NCBI RefSeq assembly: GCF_026236535.1
Contig: NZ_JAHTMW010000007.1
Span: forward strand, 300,230-364,229
DNA: 64,000 nt
Source: Streptomyces sp. SKN60
GTDB lineage: Bacteria > Actinomycetota > Actinomycetes > Streptomycetales > Streptomycetaceae
Direction of reading: 5' to 3'
Part shown: piece after piece, positions 45,856 through 54,130 of the stretch
How the letters are laid out: every line of letters begins with the position of its first letter
How positions within the stretch are numbered: position 1 is the first letter of the stretch
Position numbers and translations under genes: made by a program
Notes under the pieces: generated by a model
The model's database searches: none
Seen by the model: the letters and a program-made list of their open reading frames with translations, nothing else
Told to the model about the DNA's origin: nothing

Positions 45856-47840
45856 GAACCCTCGGGCTCCTCGTCCGTACCCGCCACCTGGATCCACTTC
45901 GCCTCGGACGGAATCCCGTCCTGGTCCGTCACGAACAGCATGTACCAGCCGGGCGGGACCAGGGTGCGGTCCTTGGGGACCTCGACGGTGACGGTCACCC
46001 CGTCCGCCTCCTTCGTCAGACCGAGCTCGATGGAGCGCTGTTCGACGTCCGTCGTGTGGGTGACGGCGCTGGGCCGCATCAGCCGGGCCGCGGTGATCCG
46101 GGCCGCGTCCTGGGTCTTGAAGGTGGCCCGGCCGTTCTGGTCGAGCTCCTGCGGGCCCTCGCCGAGCACCGGCCGGTTCCCGCCGGCCCGGTGCAGGGCG
46201 GGCGGGGTGAAGACCTCGATGCGCTGCTCGAAGGTGCCGAGCTTGGTGTTGTCCTTGTTGCTGTAGAGCGGGTCGGAGCCGAAGGTGGCGACCCGGCCGT
46301 CGGGCAGCAGCAGCGCCTCGGAGTGGTAGTTGCGGCCGACGGTCGGCTCGGCGGCCTCGTTGAAGGCGTTGCTGCGGGGGTCGTAGAACTGCGACTTGAG
46401 GATGTCGCTGCCGCCGGAGCCCCGGTACTGCTCGGAGCCGCCGCTGGTGAAGACGGTGTCGTCGGGCATGAGCACGCTGCTGAGGTAGCGGGTGCCCTGG
46501 GGCAGGGCCGGCCCGTCGGTGAAGACGGGGCTGTCCTTGGACAGGTCGATGATGGAGGTCCGGGCGGTGGAGTTCGGGGACTCGCCGACCCCTCCGCCGC
46601 CGAGCACCATGACCTTCTGGTCCTGGGCGGGCGGCAGCATCAGGGAGGCGGAGGTCTCCAGCTGGTCGGGGTCGGTGAGGCCGGGGAGCTTGGTGAAGGC
46701 GTTCTTCTTCAGGTCCCACAGGCCCGGCTCGCGGCCCTTGTCGGCGGGGCCGTAACCGGCGTTGGAGCCGGTGTAGAGCAGCTTGCCGCCCTTGGTGAGG
46801 AAGAGCGCCGGGTAGGTGGGGAAGTAGCGGAAGGGGCCCTTGGACCACTTCTTGGTCTTCGGGTCGTAGATCTCGTTGTCGCCGGGGACGACGTCGCCGA
46901 CGTCGTTGAGCCCGGACACCGCGAGCACCTTGCCGTCGTCGAGGGTGACGAGGGTCGGGTACCAGCGGGCGTCCTTCATCGGCGCGACCGGGATGTAGCG
47001 CTCGGCCTTCGGGTCGAACTCGTAGGCCGCCTTGATGCCCTGGAAGTCCTGCTTCTCGGTGGTGAGCTTCTGGGCGAGGCCGTAGACGTTGTCGGCGTCG
47101 TCGCCCTTGAGCCCGACGACCTCGTACTGCGCGGCCTCGGTGGTGAGCGCCTGCGGGCCCTCCTTGACGGCCTCGACGAAGACCCGCGCCTCCGCCGCGG
47201 TGACCTTGGTCTTCCAGGGCTTCATCTGGCCGCTCTTGAAGTACGAGATCTCGAACTCGCGCTTGGCCTTGGGGACAGTGACGTCGAACTTCGTCACGTA
47301 CTCGACACCGGACGGGGAGCGGAAGACGGTGCCCTTCTTGAGGGTGATCGCCCGGTCGGGGCTCTCGTTCTTGACCCGCATGCCGCCGCCGGCCTTCTTC
47401 ACCTTGCCGTCGAGGATCTCGTAGCGGGCGGTGCCGCCGGCCACCAGGAGGCGCCCGTCGGGGAGCTGGGTGTGGCCGGAGCAGAAGAAGTCCTCCGGGG
47501 TGTCGATCTTCTTGAAGGTGTTCTTGACCGGGTCCCACAGGACGGTCTCGAAGGTGCCGGCGTCGAACTTCTTCTGGTTGTTGCCGGAACCGGCGATGAG
47601 CAGCACCTTGCCGGTGTGCAGCAGGGCGGCGTGGATGGCGTTGACCTTGTACTGCTCGGGGACGTCGACCACGTCCCAGGAGCCGTACTTCTTCATGTAC
47701 TCGGGCTGCGCGATCTTGTACGCGTGGTACTTCTCGCTCGCGAAGGAGACGGCGGCCGGGGCGTTGAGGGCCGCGAGGACGAGGACGGCACCGCTGCCGA
47801 ACAGGGTCTTCTTGAACTGCTTGGACGGCCGGTAGGCCAT
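45852..47840 (-). CDS. glxA: GlxA-type radical copper oxidase
   Basis: 662 residues, galactose-oxidase-like. An N-terminal anchor (TLFGSGAVLVLAALNAPAAVSFA) precedes a kelch propeller. The cross-linking cysteine is C120 (EDFFCSGHTQLPDG). Copper-ligand motifs are RNYHSEALLLPDGRV (Tyr-His) and VTHTTDVEQR (His) in the C-terminal part, which ends in a beta-sandwich. GlxA acts with CslA on a cellulose-like polymer at hyphal tips and is needed for aerial growth and attachment in S. lividans. ATG 47840 lies 3 nt after the cslA stop, with GGAGGGA inside the cslA end. Confidence 0.95.
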   Translation of the reverse strand: MAYRPSKQFKKTLFGSGAVLVLAALNAPAAVSFASEKYHAYKIAQPEYMKKYGSWDVVDVPEQYKVNAIHAALLHTGKVLLIAGSGNNQKKFDAGTFETVLWDPVKNTFKKIDTPEDFFCSGHTQLPDGRLLVAGGTARYEILDGKVKKAGGGMRVKNESPDRAITLKKGTVFRSPSGVEYVTKFDVTVPKAKREFEISYFKSGQMKPWKTKVTAAEARVFVEAVKEGPQALTTEAAQYEVVGLKGDDADNVYGLAQKLTTEKQDFQGIKAAYEFDPKAERYIPVAPMKDARWYPTLVTLDDGKVLAVSGLNDVGDVVPGDNEIYDPKTKKWSKGPFRYFPTYPALFLTKGGKLLYTGSNAGYGPADKGREPGLWDLKKNAFTKLPGLTDPDQLETSASLMLPPAQDQKVMVLGGGGVGESPNSTARTSIIDLSKDSPVFTDGPALPQGTRYLSSVLMPDDTVFTSGGSEQYRGSGGSDILKSQFYDPRSNAFNEAAEPTVGRNYHSEALLLPDGRVATFGSDPLYSNKDNTKLGTFEQRIEVFTPPALHRAGGNRPVLGEGPQELDQNGRATFKTQDAARITAARLMRPSAVTHTTDVEQRSIELGLTKEADGVTVTVEVPKDRTLVPPGWYMLFVTDQDGIPSEAKWIQVAGTDEEPEGS

Positions 47841-47843
47841 GGC

Positions 47844-49703
47844 TCAGTTCCCTCCGGTCGTCGTGGGCGCGGGAGCGGTGGTGGGCTTGGGACCCGTCTT
47901 GGCCGGGGTGGCGACGAGGGTGCGGCCCTCCGCGGCGAGGCCCTCGGCGGCGAGGCCCGCGGCGGCGTCCGTACGGCCGCGGGCGCGGGTCCTGGCCCGG
48001 GCGGCGGCGCGCACCCGGAGCCGGCGCTTCTCGCGCTGTGCAGTGAAGGCCCACACGGTGATCGGGGCGAGCGCGATGACCAGGGCGAGCACGGCCCAGG
48101 TGCGCATGGCGGCGTGGGTGTGGCCGAAGTGGACGGAGGCGACCAGGGAGGCGACGAGGACCGCGGCCCAGTAGAGATGGATCCGGAAGGTGAGGATCCG
48201 GTCGGGGCTGGCCTCGCCGCCCTTGGGGGTGACGACGAAGCGGCCGCGGGTGCGGAGCAGCGCGGAGCCCAGCGACTTGAGGTAGATCGGCGCGGAGATC
48301 GCGGACATCGCCATGCCGGCGAGGCCGCCGGAGCCCTCGGGCTCGTGCGGCGAGACGTTGTGGCGGCGGTTCCAGAGGTAGAGGCCGATCTGCAGGGCGA
48401 CGGCGTCGCTGTAGATCATCAGCCAGACCGAGGAGGAGACCTGGGTGCCGGAGGCGCCGAGCCACAGGAAGAGGACGCAGGAGAGGATGCCGAGCAGCCA
48501 GTTGACGGCCGTCATCGGGTAGTAGACGAGCATCAGCGTGTAGTTGAGGAGCCGTCCGGGCGGGGTCCGGAAGGGTGCCTTCCAGTACTGCTTGAGCAGC
48601 GTCTCGTAGGTGCCGCGGGACCAGCGCAGCTGCTGGGTGAAGAAGTCGGTCCAGGAGGCCGGTCCCTCCCCCACCGCGAGCACGTCCGGGGTGTAGACGG
48701 AGCGCCAGAAGCGGCCGGTCAGCGGGTTGCGGCGGCGGTGCAGTTCGAAGCCGGTGGCCATGTCCTCGGTGATCGAGTCGTACAGGCCGCCGATCTGCTT
48801 GAGGGCGGAGATCCGCACGACGTTGTTGGTGCCGACGAACATGGGGGTGCGGTAGCGGTTGCCGGCCCGCTGGATGAGCGCGTGGAAGAGGAACTGCTGC
48901 GACTCGGCGGCCTTGGTGACGGCGGAGGTGTAGTTGCCGTACACCTGCGGGCCGACGACGAAGGCGATGTCGGGGTCGCGGAAGTAGCCGAGCATCCGCT
49001 CCAGGAAGTTGGGCAGCGGCACGTGGTCGGTGTCGACCGAGGCGAAGAAGTCGTAGCCGTCGCCGTGCATCGCGAGCCAGGCGTTGTAGTTGCCGTGCTT
49101 GGTGCGGGCCTTGTGGACGCCCTTCTTGCGGTTCCACTCGGGGACTCCGGCCCGGGTGAAGTGCCGGACGCCGAGCTCCTCGCAGAGCGCCTTGGCGTCG
49201 GCGTCGTCGCCCTCGTCGAGCAGCCACACGTCGAGCGGCCCGTCGTGCCGCAGCCGTACGGCCCCCTGGAGGGTGGCCCGGACCATGGAGAGCGGCTCCT
49301 TGCCGGGCACGTACGTGGTGAGGAAGGCGACCCGGGTGCCGGGGGCGGCGCGCACGGGTATCGGGTCACGGGCGACGAGGGTGGCGTGCGCGATCGAGGT
49401 GACGTTCACCAGCATGAAGAAGCAGATCAGCCCGATCGCGACGAGCATGACGGTGTCGTACGGCACCCGCCAGACGTCGTCCCCCTCGCGCACGGTCCAG
49501 TGGCTGGGCCAGACGAGGTACGCCAGGAGCAGCGCCGAGAGCAGCGGCGCGAGTCCCATGAGGAGGACGGCTCGTATTCGGTGCGGCTCCTTCGAGAGCA
49601 GACTCCGGTACTGCACCCGGTAGGGCCCGTTCGCCTGGTCCGGTTCCGTGAGGGGACCGGCGAGTCGGCTGTAGGTGTCGTAGTCGTAGCCTCCCGGCCG
49701 CAC
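47844..49703 (-). CDS. cslA: cellulose synthase-like glycosyltransferase
   Basis: A processive GT2 membrane enzyme making a beta-glucan at hyphal tips. The catalytic motifs are in order: WLLDEGDD, SVDTDHVPLPNF (DxD), ITEDMATGFEL (TED) and QQLRWSRGT (QxxRW). Two N-terminal and several C-terminal membrane helices are evident, with an Arg/Ala- then Thr/Pro-rich tail. I prefer GTG 49703 (MRPGGYDYDTYSRL), preceded by GGAGG. An ATG at 49754 would add 17 residues but has no ribosome site. It is cotranscribed with glxA. The product polymer is inferred from the family. Confidence 0.92.
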   Translation of the reverse strand: MRPGGYDYDTYSRLAGPLTEPDQANGPYRVQYRSLLSKEPHRIRAVLLMGLAPLLSALLLAYLVWPSHWTVREGDDVWRVPYDTVMLVAIGLICFFMLVNVTSIAHATLVARDPIPVRAAPGTRVAFLTTYVPGKEPLSMVRATLQGAVRLRHDGPLDVWLLDEGDDADAKALCEELGVRHFTRAGVPEWNRKKGVHKARTKHGNYNAWLAMHGDGYDFFASVDTDHVPLPNFLERMLGYFRDPDIAFVVGPQVYGNYTSAVTKAAESQQFLFHALIQRAGNRYRTPMFVGTNNVVRISALKQIGGLYDSITEDMATGFELHRRRNPLTGRFWRSVYTPDVLAVGEGPASWTDFFTQQLRWSRGTYETLLKQYWKAPFRTPPGRLLNYTLMLVYYPMTAVNWLLGILSCVLFLWLGASGTQVSSSVWLMIYSDAVALQIGLYLWNRRHNVSPHEPEGSGGLAGMAMSAISAPIYLKSLGSALLRTRGRFVVTPKGGEASPDRILTFRIHLYWAAVLVASLVASVHFGHTHAAMRTWAVLALVIALAPITVWAFTAQREKRRLRVRAAARARTRARGRTDAAAGLAAEGLAAEGRTLVATPAKTGPKPTTAPAPTTTGGN

Positions 49704-49794
49704 GGTGCCTCCAGCTGTCGTCGAACCTGTCGATAGCCCCACAAAAAGGGACATTCATCGGCGTGTCGACTGGAAGCGTCCGAGTGAGGGGTTT

Positions 49795-50322
49795 TCAGAT
49801 ACCGCGACCCTCTACGCGCAACGGGTGACGGGCGGCCCGGGGAGCCTGGGGCGCCGAGCCGGCCTCCCGCCCGAACCCTTCGACGAAGGCGGTGAGCAAC
49901 CGGGCGAACTCCACCCGGTCGGCCGCCGGCCAGTCCGCCATCGCCCGGGCGAACACCTCCTCACGGAGCCGGTGGGTCCGGTCGAGCCGGTCCCGGCCCT
50001 CGGGCGTGAGCGCGAGCAGCATCCGGCGGGCGTCGGCCGGGTCGGGGCCCCGCGTCAGCCACCCCTCCTCGGCGGCGCGCAGCACCAGCCGGCTGGCCCG
50101 GGGCTGGTCCACCCCGAGCGCGGCGGCGACGTCCGAGACGGAGCAGGCGCCGTCGCGCTCCTCCACGGCGTCGAGGACGCCGAAGAGGGTGGGGTCGACA
50201 GGCCGGCCCTCACCGTCGGGCGGGGCGAGGCGGCCGAGGGAGCGGCGGGTCTGGCTGCGGCGGATGGCGACCATGGCGCGCTCGACGGCGGTGAGAGCCT
50301 GGCGCTGTTGCTTGTCCGACAT
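49795..50322 (-). CDS. MarR family transcriptional regulator
   Basis: 175 residues. The winged helix (GACSVSDVAAALGVDQPRASRLVLRAAEEGWLTRGPDPADARRMLLALTPEG) has an intact wing motif. TAAACT (50330-50335, minus strand) lies 7 nt before the ATG, suggesting a leaderless transcript whose -10 box is inside the shared palindrome. It is divergent from another MarR-like gene 60 nt away, so both are probably under one operator. Confidence 0.88.
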   Translation of the reverse strand: MSDKQQRQALTAVERAMVAIRRSQTRRSLGRLAPPDGEGRPVDPTLFGVLDAVEERDGACSVSDVAAALGVDQPRASRLVLRAAEEGWLTRGPDPADARRMLLALTPEGRDRLDRTHRLREEVFARAMADWPAADRVEFARLLTAFVEGFGREAGSAPQAPRAARHPLRVEGRGI

Positions 50323-50328
50323 GCATGC

Positions 50329-50352
50329 TAGTTTACAACTATTGTAAAACTA
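50329..50352. promoter_or_regulatory. shared MarR operator
   Basis: TTTACAA (50332-50338) and TTGTAAA (50342-50348) flank CTA. The symmetry extends as TAGTTT-ACAA on the left and TTGTAAAACTA on the right, with a 1-nt offset. It overlaps the -10 box of the left gene and lies 31 nt before the right gene's start. Confidence 0.7.
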
Positions 50353-50382
50353 CATGGATCGACGGATCGAGGTGCCCGCACC

Positions 50383-50823
50383 ATGGAAGACCTCCGCACC
50401 CAGCGCCCGCTCGGCTACTGGCTCAAGCACATCGACGGCGCGATCGAAGCCGCCATGGCCCGCCTCCTCGCCGCCGACGACCTGACCCGGCGCGACTGGC
50501 AGGTCCTGAACACCCTCTCGTACGAGCCCATCACCCCGAGCCGGATCGACGAGACCCTGGCCCCCTTCCTCTCCCCCACCGAGCCGTCGACGCGCCCCCA
50601 CGTCGACGCCCTGGTCCGACGCGGCTGGGCCCGCCCCGGCCCCGCCGACACGATCCGACTGACCGACCAGGGCCACGCGGCCCACCACCGCATAGCCGAA
50701 CAGGTCACCGCCCTCCGGGCCCGGGTGACCGAGAGCCTGTCGCCGGAGGAGTACGGGACGCTCATAGCCCTGCTCCGGCGCGTCGCCGACCACCTGGACG
50801 CGGCGGAGCCCCGGACCGGTTGA
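50383..50823 (+). CDS. MarR-like winged-helix protein
   Basis: 146 residues. LTRRDWQVLNTLSYEPITPSRIDETLAPFLSP...STRPHVDALVRRGWARPGPADTIRLTDQGHAAHHRIAEQVTALRARV is a MarR-type fold with a shortened wing. Its start (EDLRTQRPLGYWLKHIDGAIEAAM) resembles sequences annotated as MarR repressors in actinomycetes. ATG 50383 has GAGGTG upstream. It is divergent from the other MarR gene, and one may antagonise the other. Confidence 0.8.
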   Translation: MEDLRTQRPLGYWLKHIDGAIEAAMARLLAADDLTRRDWQVLNTLSYEPITPSRIDETLAPFLSPTEPSTRPHVDALVRRGWARPGPADTIRLTDQGHAAHHRIAEQVTALRARVTESLSPEEYGTLIALLRRVADHLDAAEPRTG

Positions 50824-50847
50824 GGTCCGGGGCTCCGCGAGAGCGCG

Positions 50848-51672
50848 TCAGAGAGATCCCTCGCCGCCGGCCCGTTCGGCGAGGTATTCCGCCGCGCGGG
50901 CACTTCCGAGGTCCGCCGCTTTCCGGTACCAGTCCATGGACTCGGAATGTTCTCCCCTCTGCTCCAGAATCCACCCCACCGACTCCGCGGCCGTCGCGTG
51001 TCCGGTTTCCGCGCAGGCCCGAAACCACTGTTCCGCCTCACCCAGGGCGCCGCGTTCCGCCAGCTTGACGCCGAGCTGGAACATCGCCTCGGGATCGCCA
51101 GCCTCGGCGCCCGTCCGATGGTTCGCCTCGGCCACGGCGGCGACCTCCGGTCGGTCGGGTTCCGGGTGAAGGTTGGAGTTATGGGTCACCTGGCCGTCCC
51201 GGCCGTACTTCACCATGGTGGTCTCGGCCGTGGTGCGGACCGCACAACCGGCCCACCCTTGCTCTGCCCCACAACTCCACTCGACGCCGAGGTCCCACTG
51301 GACGTCGTGCTCCTTGGTATGCGCGGTCAGGAGGAACCACTCGCTCTCCCCGCCGGCGATCGTCGCGGGAAACGTCACGGGAGCGGGCCCGGGCGCCATC
51401 TGCGCCGGCTCGTCCAGCCACACTCGAACGTGCGGGTCCGGGATCCGGGCTCCGGGCCTCATCGCCACAGGGGCGCTTCGCGTGGGGTGGCGGGCCCTCA
51501 CCCGGAACCCGAGGCTGTGCACGACCACCGCTTCCTCCTCGGGGGCGCTCACCCGCACCGCGATACCGTGTCCGCTGACCTGGACGGGTATGGGGCTCGG
51601 CCCCGTCGCCGAGCTGGGCGGGTAGATCAGTTGCAGCTGACCGATCAGCTGGACTTCAACGACGGGTTCCAA
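50848..51672 (-). CDS. uncharacterised beta-domain protein with SEL1/TPR repeats
   Basis: 274 residues, no signal peptide. The N-terminal 180 residues are beta-rich and include SEWFLLTAHTKEHDVQWDLGVEWSC, which parallels EVFELTVHCGPHDIDWRLEVDWTC in the gene just upstream; the two proteins share this domain. The C-terminal 75 residues hold SEL1-like repeats (AEAGDPEAMFQLGVKLAERGALGEAEQWFRACAETGHATAAESVGWIL). The start is TTG with GGAGGTGG 5 nt upstream, overlapping the upstream gene by 17 nt. Function unknown; a protein-interaction or effector module is possible. Confidence 0.6.
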   Translation of the reverse strand: MEPVVEVQLIGQLQLIYPPSSATGPSPIPVQVSGHGIAVRVSAPEEEAVVVHSLGFRVRARHPTRSAPVAMRPGARIPDPHVRVWLDEPAQMAPGPAPVTFPATIAGGESEWFLLTAHTKEHDVQWDLGVEWSCGAEQGWAGCAVRTTAETTMVKYGRDGQVTHNSNLHPEPDRPEVAAVAEANHRTGAEAGDPEAMFQLGVKLAERGALGEAEQWFRACAETGHATAAESVGWILEQRGEHSESMDWYRKAADLGSARAAEYLAERAGGEGSL

Positions 51673-52294
51673 AGGGCCACCTCCGTGTCCCGGGTCTGGC
51701 CGTGAAGCGGAAGGGATGCCCGCCGAGGTCGACGACGCTCGTGCCCGTGCGGCCGGCGCAGGTCCAGTCGACTTCCAGGCGCCAGTCGATGTCGTGCGGG
51801 CCGCAGTGGACCGTCAGCTCGAAGACCTCCGGGTCCCCTGGGGAAACCGTGTAAAGGAACTTCGGGCCCTTGAGGCGCGGCGGATCCTTGTCGAGGTTCA
51901 GCGAGTACTTGCGGACCTCCGGGATGCCCCAGTGCATCGTCTCGGTCCCGCCGAGCGGCGGGCGACGCGCGATCACCAGGGGTCGCATGGCGCGCAGCAG
52001 GACAGCCCGGTCCTCGCAAGCCTCCACGAAGACGCGGACCAGTCCCCCGCTGAGTGGAACTCCGTCGGACCAGTCGCGCTGGATCACGTAGTCGGCCTCC
52101 ACCTCGCAGGTGATGGCGACCGGGATTTCGACGGAAGGCGGACGCGAGGGCGGATTGTGGAGGTGTAACTCGCCGATGGATCCGGCCTGCACCACCGACT
52201 GCGCCTCGCCTGACATCTCATTGCGCGTCAGCGGCTCCCCCGTCCCGCCGCCATTCGAGCGCTCGGGCTCACGGGCCGCACCGTACTCACCCAT
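51656..52294 (-). CDS. uncharacterised protein with QAGSI-type N-terminus
   Basis: 212 residues. The N-terminus has VVQAGSIGELHLHNPP, a motif I know from actinobacterial proteins linked to NACHT/effector-associated conflict modules. The rest is a beta-rich domain shared with the downstream gene (W-x-L-x-V-D-W-T-C). No membrane segment. ATG 52294 has GGGGGAG upstream, and the frame is open further upstream without a site. It is the first of a two-gene unit. No NTPase partner is present in the window, so any conflict role is speculative. Confidence 0.55.
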   Translation of the reverse strand: MGEYGAAREPERSNGGGTGEPLTRNEMSGEAQSVVQAGSIGELHLHNPPSRPPSVEIPVAITCEVEADYVIQRDWSDGVPLSGGLVRVFVEACEDRAVLLRAMRPLVIARRPPLGGTETMHWGIPEVRKYSLNLDKDPPRLKGPKFLYTVSPGDPEVFELTVHCGPHDIDWRLEVDWTCAGRTGTSVVDLGGHPFRFTARPGTRRWPFGTRR

Positions 52295-52419
52295 ATCTCC
52301 CCCAAGAACGACGGTCACCGGCGTCCGCCCCAATCGTCCTCCACCCAGGTGCCGAGCGGACCCGGTTCGCTGCAGATTCCGGTGCGGGCCGCCCACGCGG
52401 CCAGACCTATCCCGCGACG

Positions 52420-53232
52420 CTAGACGGTGGCGACGGCAAGCATGTGGGAGCTCGCCGCAAGCAGGTCCGGGTGGGACTCCGCCAGGCGGGCGGCTGTCAG
52501 GGCCGCCTGGAACATCGGCGAGTCCACCACGCTCTCCTTGGTGTGCTGCTCCGTCGCCTTGAGCGCGGACCACACCGGCCCTTCGATCCCGTAGACGGCC
52601 GGGTCCGTGAGACCGGCCTCGCTCAGCTCTGCGGCCAGGCCTTCGCCTGTGTGGAAGTACGAGCTGGTGAACCCCTTGCGGCCCGGCGCGTGGACGCCCG
52701 TCACGAGGATGTCGGCCACGGCGTCGCGGACGCGGTCGACCGTGAGCATGGTGGTGGCGACATGCTCGAAGAGCGAGGCGTAGCGGCCGATGGCCGCCGC
52801 CGCGACCAGGCCCCCGGGGCGGACGACCCGGGCCGCCTCGCGCAGCGCGCGCAGGCGGTCGCCGTGATCGAGCAGGTGGTAAAGGGGGCCGAGGACGAGA
52901 GCCACGTCATACGAGTCGTCGGCCGCGTCCAACGCCCGCGCGTCCCCGAGGGCGGACCGGATTCCCAGGGCGGACGCCTCCTCGACGTGGCGCGGGACGG
53001 GGTCGATGAGCTCGACGTCGTAACCGTCCTCGATCAGCCATCGGGCGTGCGCGCCAGGGCCGCCGCCGATGTCGAGGATCCGGGCCGGCGCGCCCGGCAG
53101 GTGCCGTCGCAGCAGTTCCTGAGTACGGACCATCTCGAGGACCCCGTCGGCGCTGCCGGTCAGCCGCTCGGACTCGTTGATGGTCTCGCTGTAGAAGGCG
53201 ATGATCTCGGGACCTACGGAAGGTGTGGGCAT
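52420..53232 (-). CDS. class I SAM-dependent methyltransferase
   Basis: 270 residues. The SAM-binding loop is ILDIGGGPGAHARWLIEDGYDVELIDPV, then SALGDARALDAADDSYDVALVLGPLYHLLDHGDRLRALREAARVVRPGG. The C-terminal half is a helical cap. The substrate is unknown. It is divergent from the GntR gene, and the palindrome at 53279 lies 47 nt before its start, so GntR may regulate it as well. Confidence 0.88.
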   Translation of the reverse strand: MPTPSVGPEIIAFYSETINESERLTGSADGVLEMVRTQELLRRHLPGAPARILDIGGGPGAHARWLIEDGYDVELIDPVPRHVEEASALGIRSALGDARALDAADDSYDVALVLGPLYHLLDHGDRLRALREAARVVRPGGLVAAAAIGRYASLFEHVATTMLTVDRVRDAVADILVTGVHAPGRKGFTSSYFHTGEGLAAELSEAGLTDPAVYGIEGPVWSALKATEQHTKESVVDSPMFQAALTAARLAESHPDLLAASSHMLAVATV

Positions 53233-53278
53233 GGCTGCGATTGTGACCGCTGGCGGTGCGAGGTGACAGCCCCCTAGC

Positions 53279-53298
53279 CTGACCGGTCAACCGGTCAG
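53279..53298. promoter_or_regulatory. GntR operator candidate, upstream copy
   Basis: CTGACCGGT (53279-53287) is mirrored exactly at 53290-53298 around CA. It lies between the methyltransferase and GntR starts. Confidence 0.65.
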
Positions 53299-53320
53299 CA
53301 TCAATCGCCAGGGAATGGAC

Positions 53321-54049
53321 ATGCCTCTCCTGAAGTACGAGCAGATCGCCGAGAGCCTGCGTCGCCGCATCGCCGACGGGGAGTTCGCCCCCGGCTCACT
53401 TCTCCCCTCCAGCCGCGACCTGTGCGAGCAGTGGGGTGTCTCGCGGGCGACGGCCATCAAAGCCATGGAAACGCTCCGCGCCGACGGTCTGGTGACGCCC
53501 CACCAGGGGCGCGGATTCTCGGTCGTGGACACCCCGGTGGCCAGGCCGGCCGGCGGGCGCGGCCCCGGCACCAGCCGCATTCAGGGAGGGCTGCCGTTCA
53601 AGCGTCTCGGCGTGCCGGAGTTGCTGGTGCCGCCCTCCCACGTCGCCGAGGCCTTGGGGCTGGGGAGCGGCGTACGCGCCTTGCACCGCGCCCGGTTGAC
53701 TCTGCTGGACGACGGTCGACCGCACTCTCTCGCCATGGCCTGGTTCCCGCCCGACATCGCCGAGACTTGCCCACGACTGCATCAGAACGGCCCGATTGCC
53801 GAAGGAACCACGCACTACGTCCGGCGCACGACCGGCCGGGGCCCGGTCCGGGGCGTGGATGTCACGTCGGTCCGGCTGGTGACCAGCGCCGAAGCGGAAC
53901 AGCTTCGGGTGAAGCGCCCGTGCGCCGTCGCCGTGGTGCTGCACACGGCGTACGACGCAGAGGACCGGCCACTGGTCTGCGAGGAGGGCCTGACGCCCGA
54001 GGGAGTGTGGGAGCGCACGGACAACTATTCGATGGGTCACGGCGATTGA
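53321..54049 (+). CDS. GntR/UTRA family transcriptional regulator
   Basis: 242 residues. The GntR winged helix (KYEQIAESLRRRIADGEFAPGSLLPSSRDLCEQWGVSRATAIKAMETLRADGLVTPHQGRGFSV) is followed by a UTRA ligand domain (LHRARLTLLDDGRPHSLAMAWFPP...VRGVDVTSVRLVTSAEAEQLRVKRPCAVAVVLHTAYDAEDRPLVCEEG). ATG 53321 has AGGGA 7 nt upstream; ATG 53315 is too close to it. Related palindromes lie just before the gene and across its stop codon, so it probably regulates itself and both neighbours. Confidence 0.9.
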   Translation: MPLLKYEQIAESLRRRIADGEFAPGSLLPSSRDLCEQWGVSRATAIKAMETLRADGLVTPHQGRGFSVVDTPVARPAGGRGPGTSRIQGGLPFKRLGVPELLVPPSHVAEALGLGSGVRALHRARLTLLDDGRPHSLAMAWFPPDIAETCPRLHQNGPIAEGTTHYVRRTTGRGPVRGVDVTSVRLVTSAEAEQLRVKRPCAVAVVLHTAYDAEDRPLVCEEGLTPEGVWERTDNYSMGHGD

Positions 54050-54072
54050 CTGGACCGGTCCACCGGTCCAGT
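54049..54072. promoter_or_regulatory. GntR operator candidate, downstream copy
   Basis: ACTGGACCGGT (54049-54059) is mirrored exactly at 54062-54072 around CC. It begins on the last base of the GntR stop codon and shares the GACCGGT / ACCGGTC core with the site at 53279. Confidence 0.65.
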
Positions 54073-54130
54073 CTGATTCCGGCGGCAGGCGCACGTACGG
54101 TGCGCCTCGCCGGCCGGAAGGAGGATCCGC

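Noticed and set aside
45639..49736. 1365-residue plus-strand frame opposite glxA and cslA
   Set aside because: Low-complexity Gly/Val/Glu/Asp content spanning two real genes; it is an antisense artefact of third-position GC.
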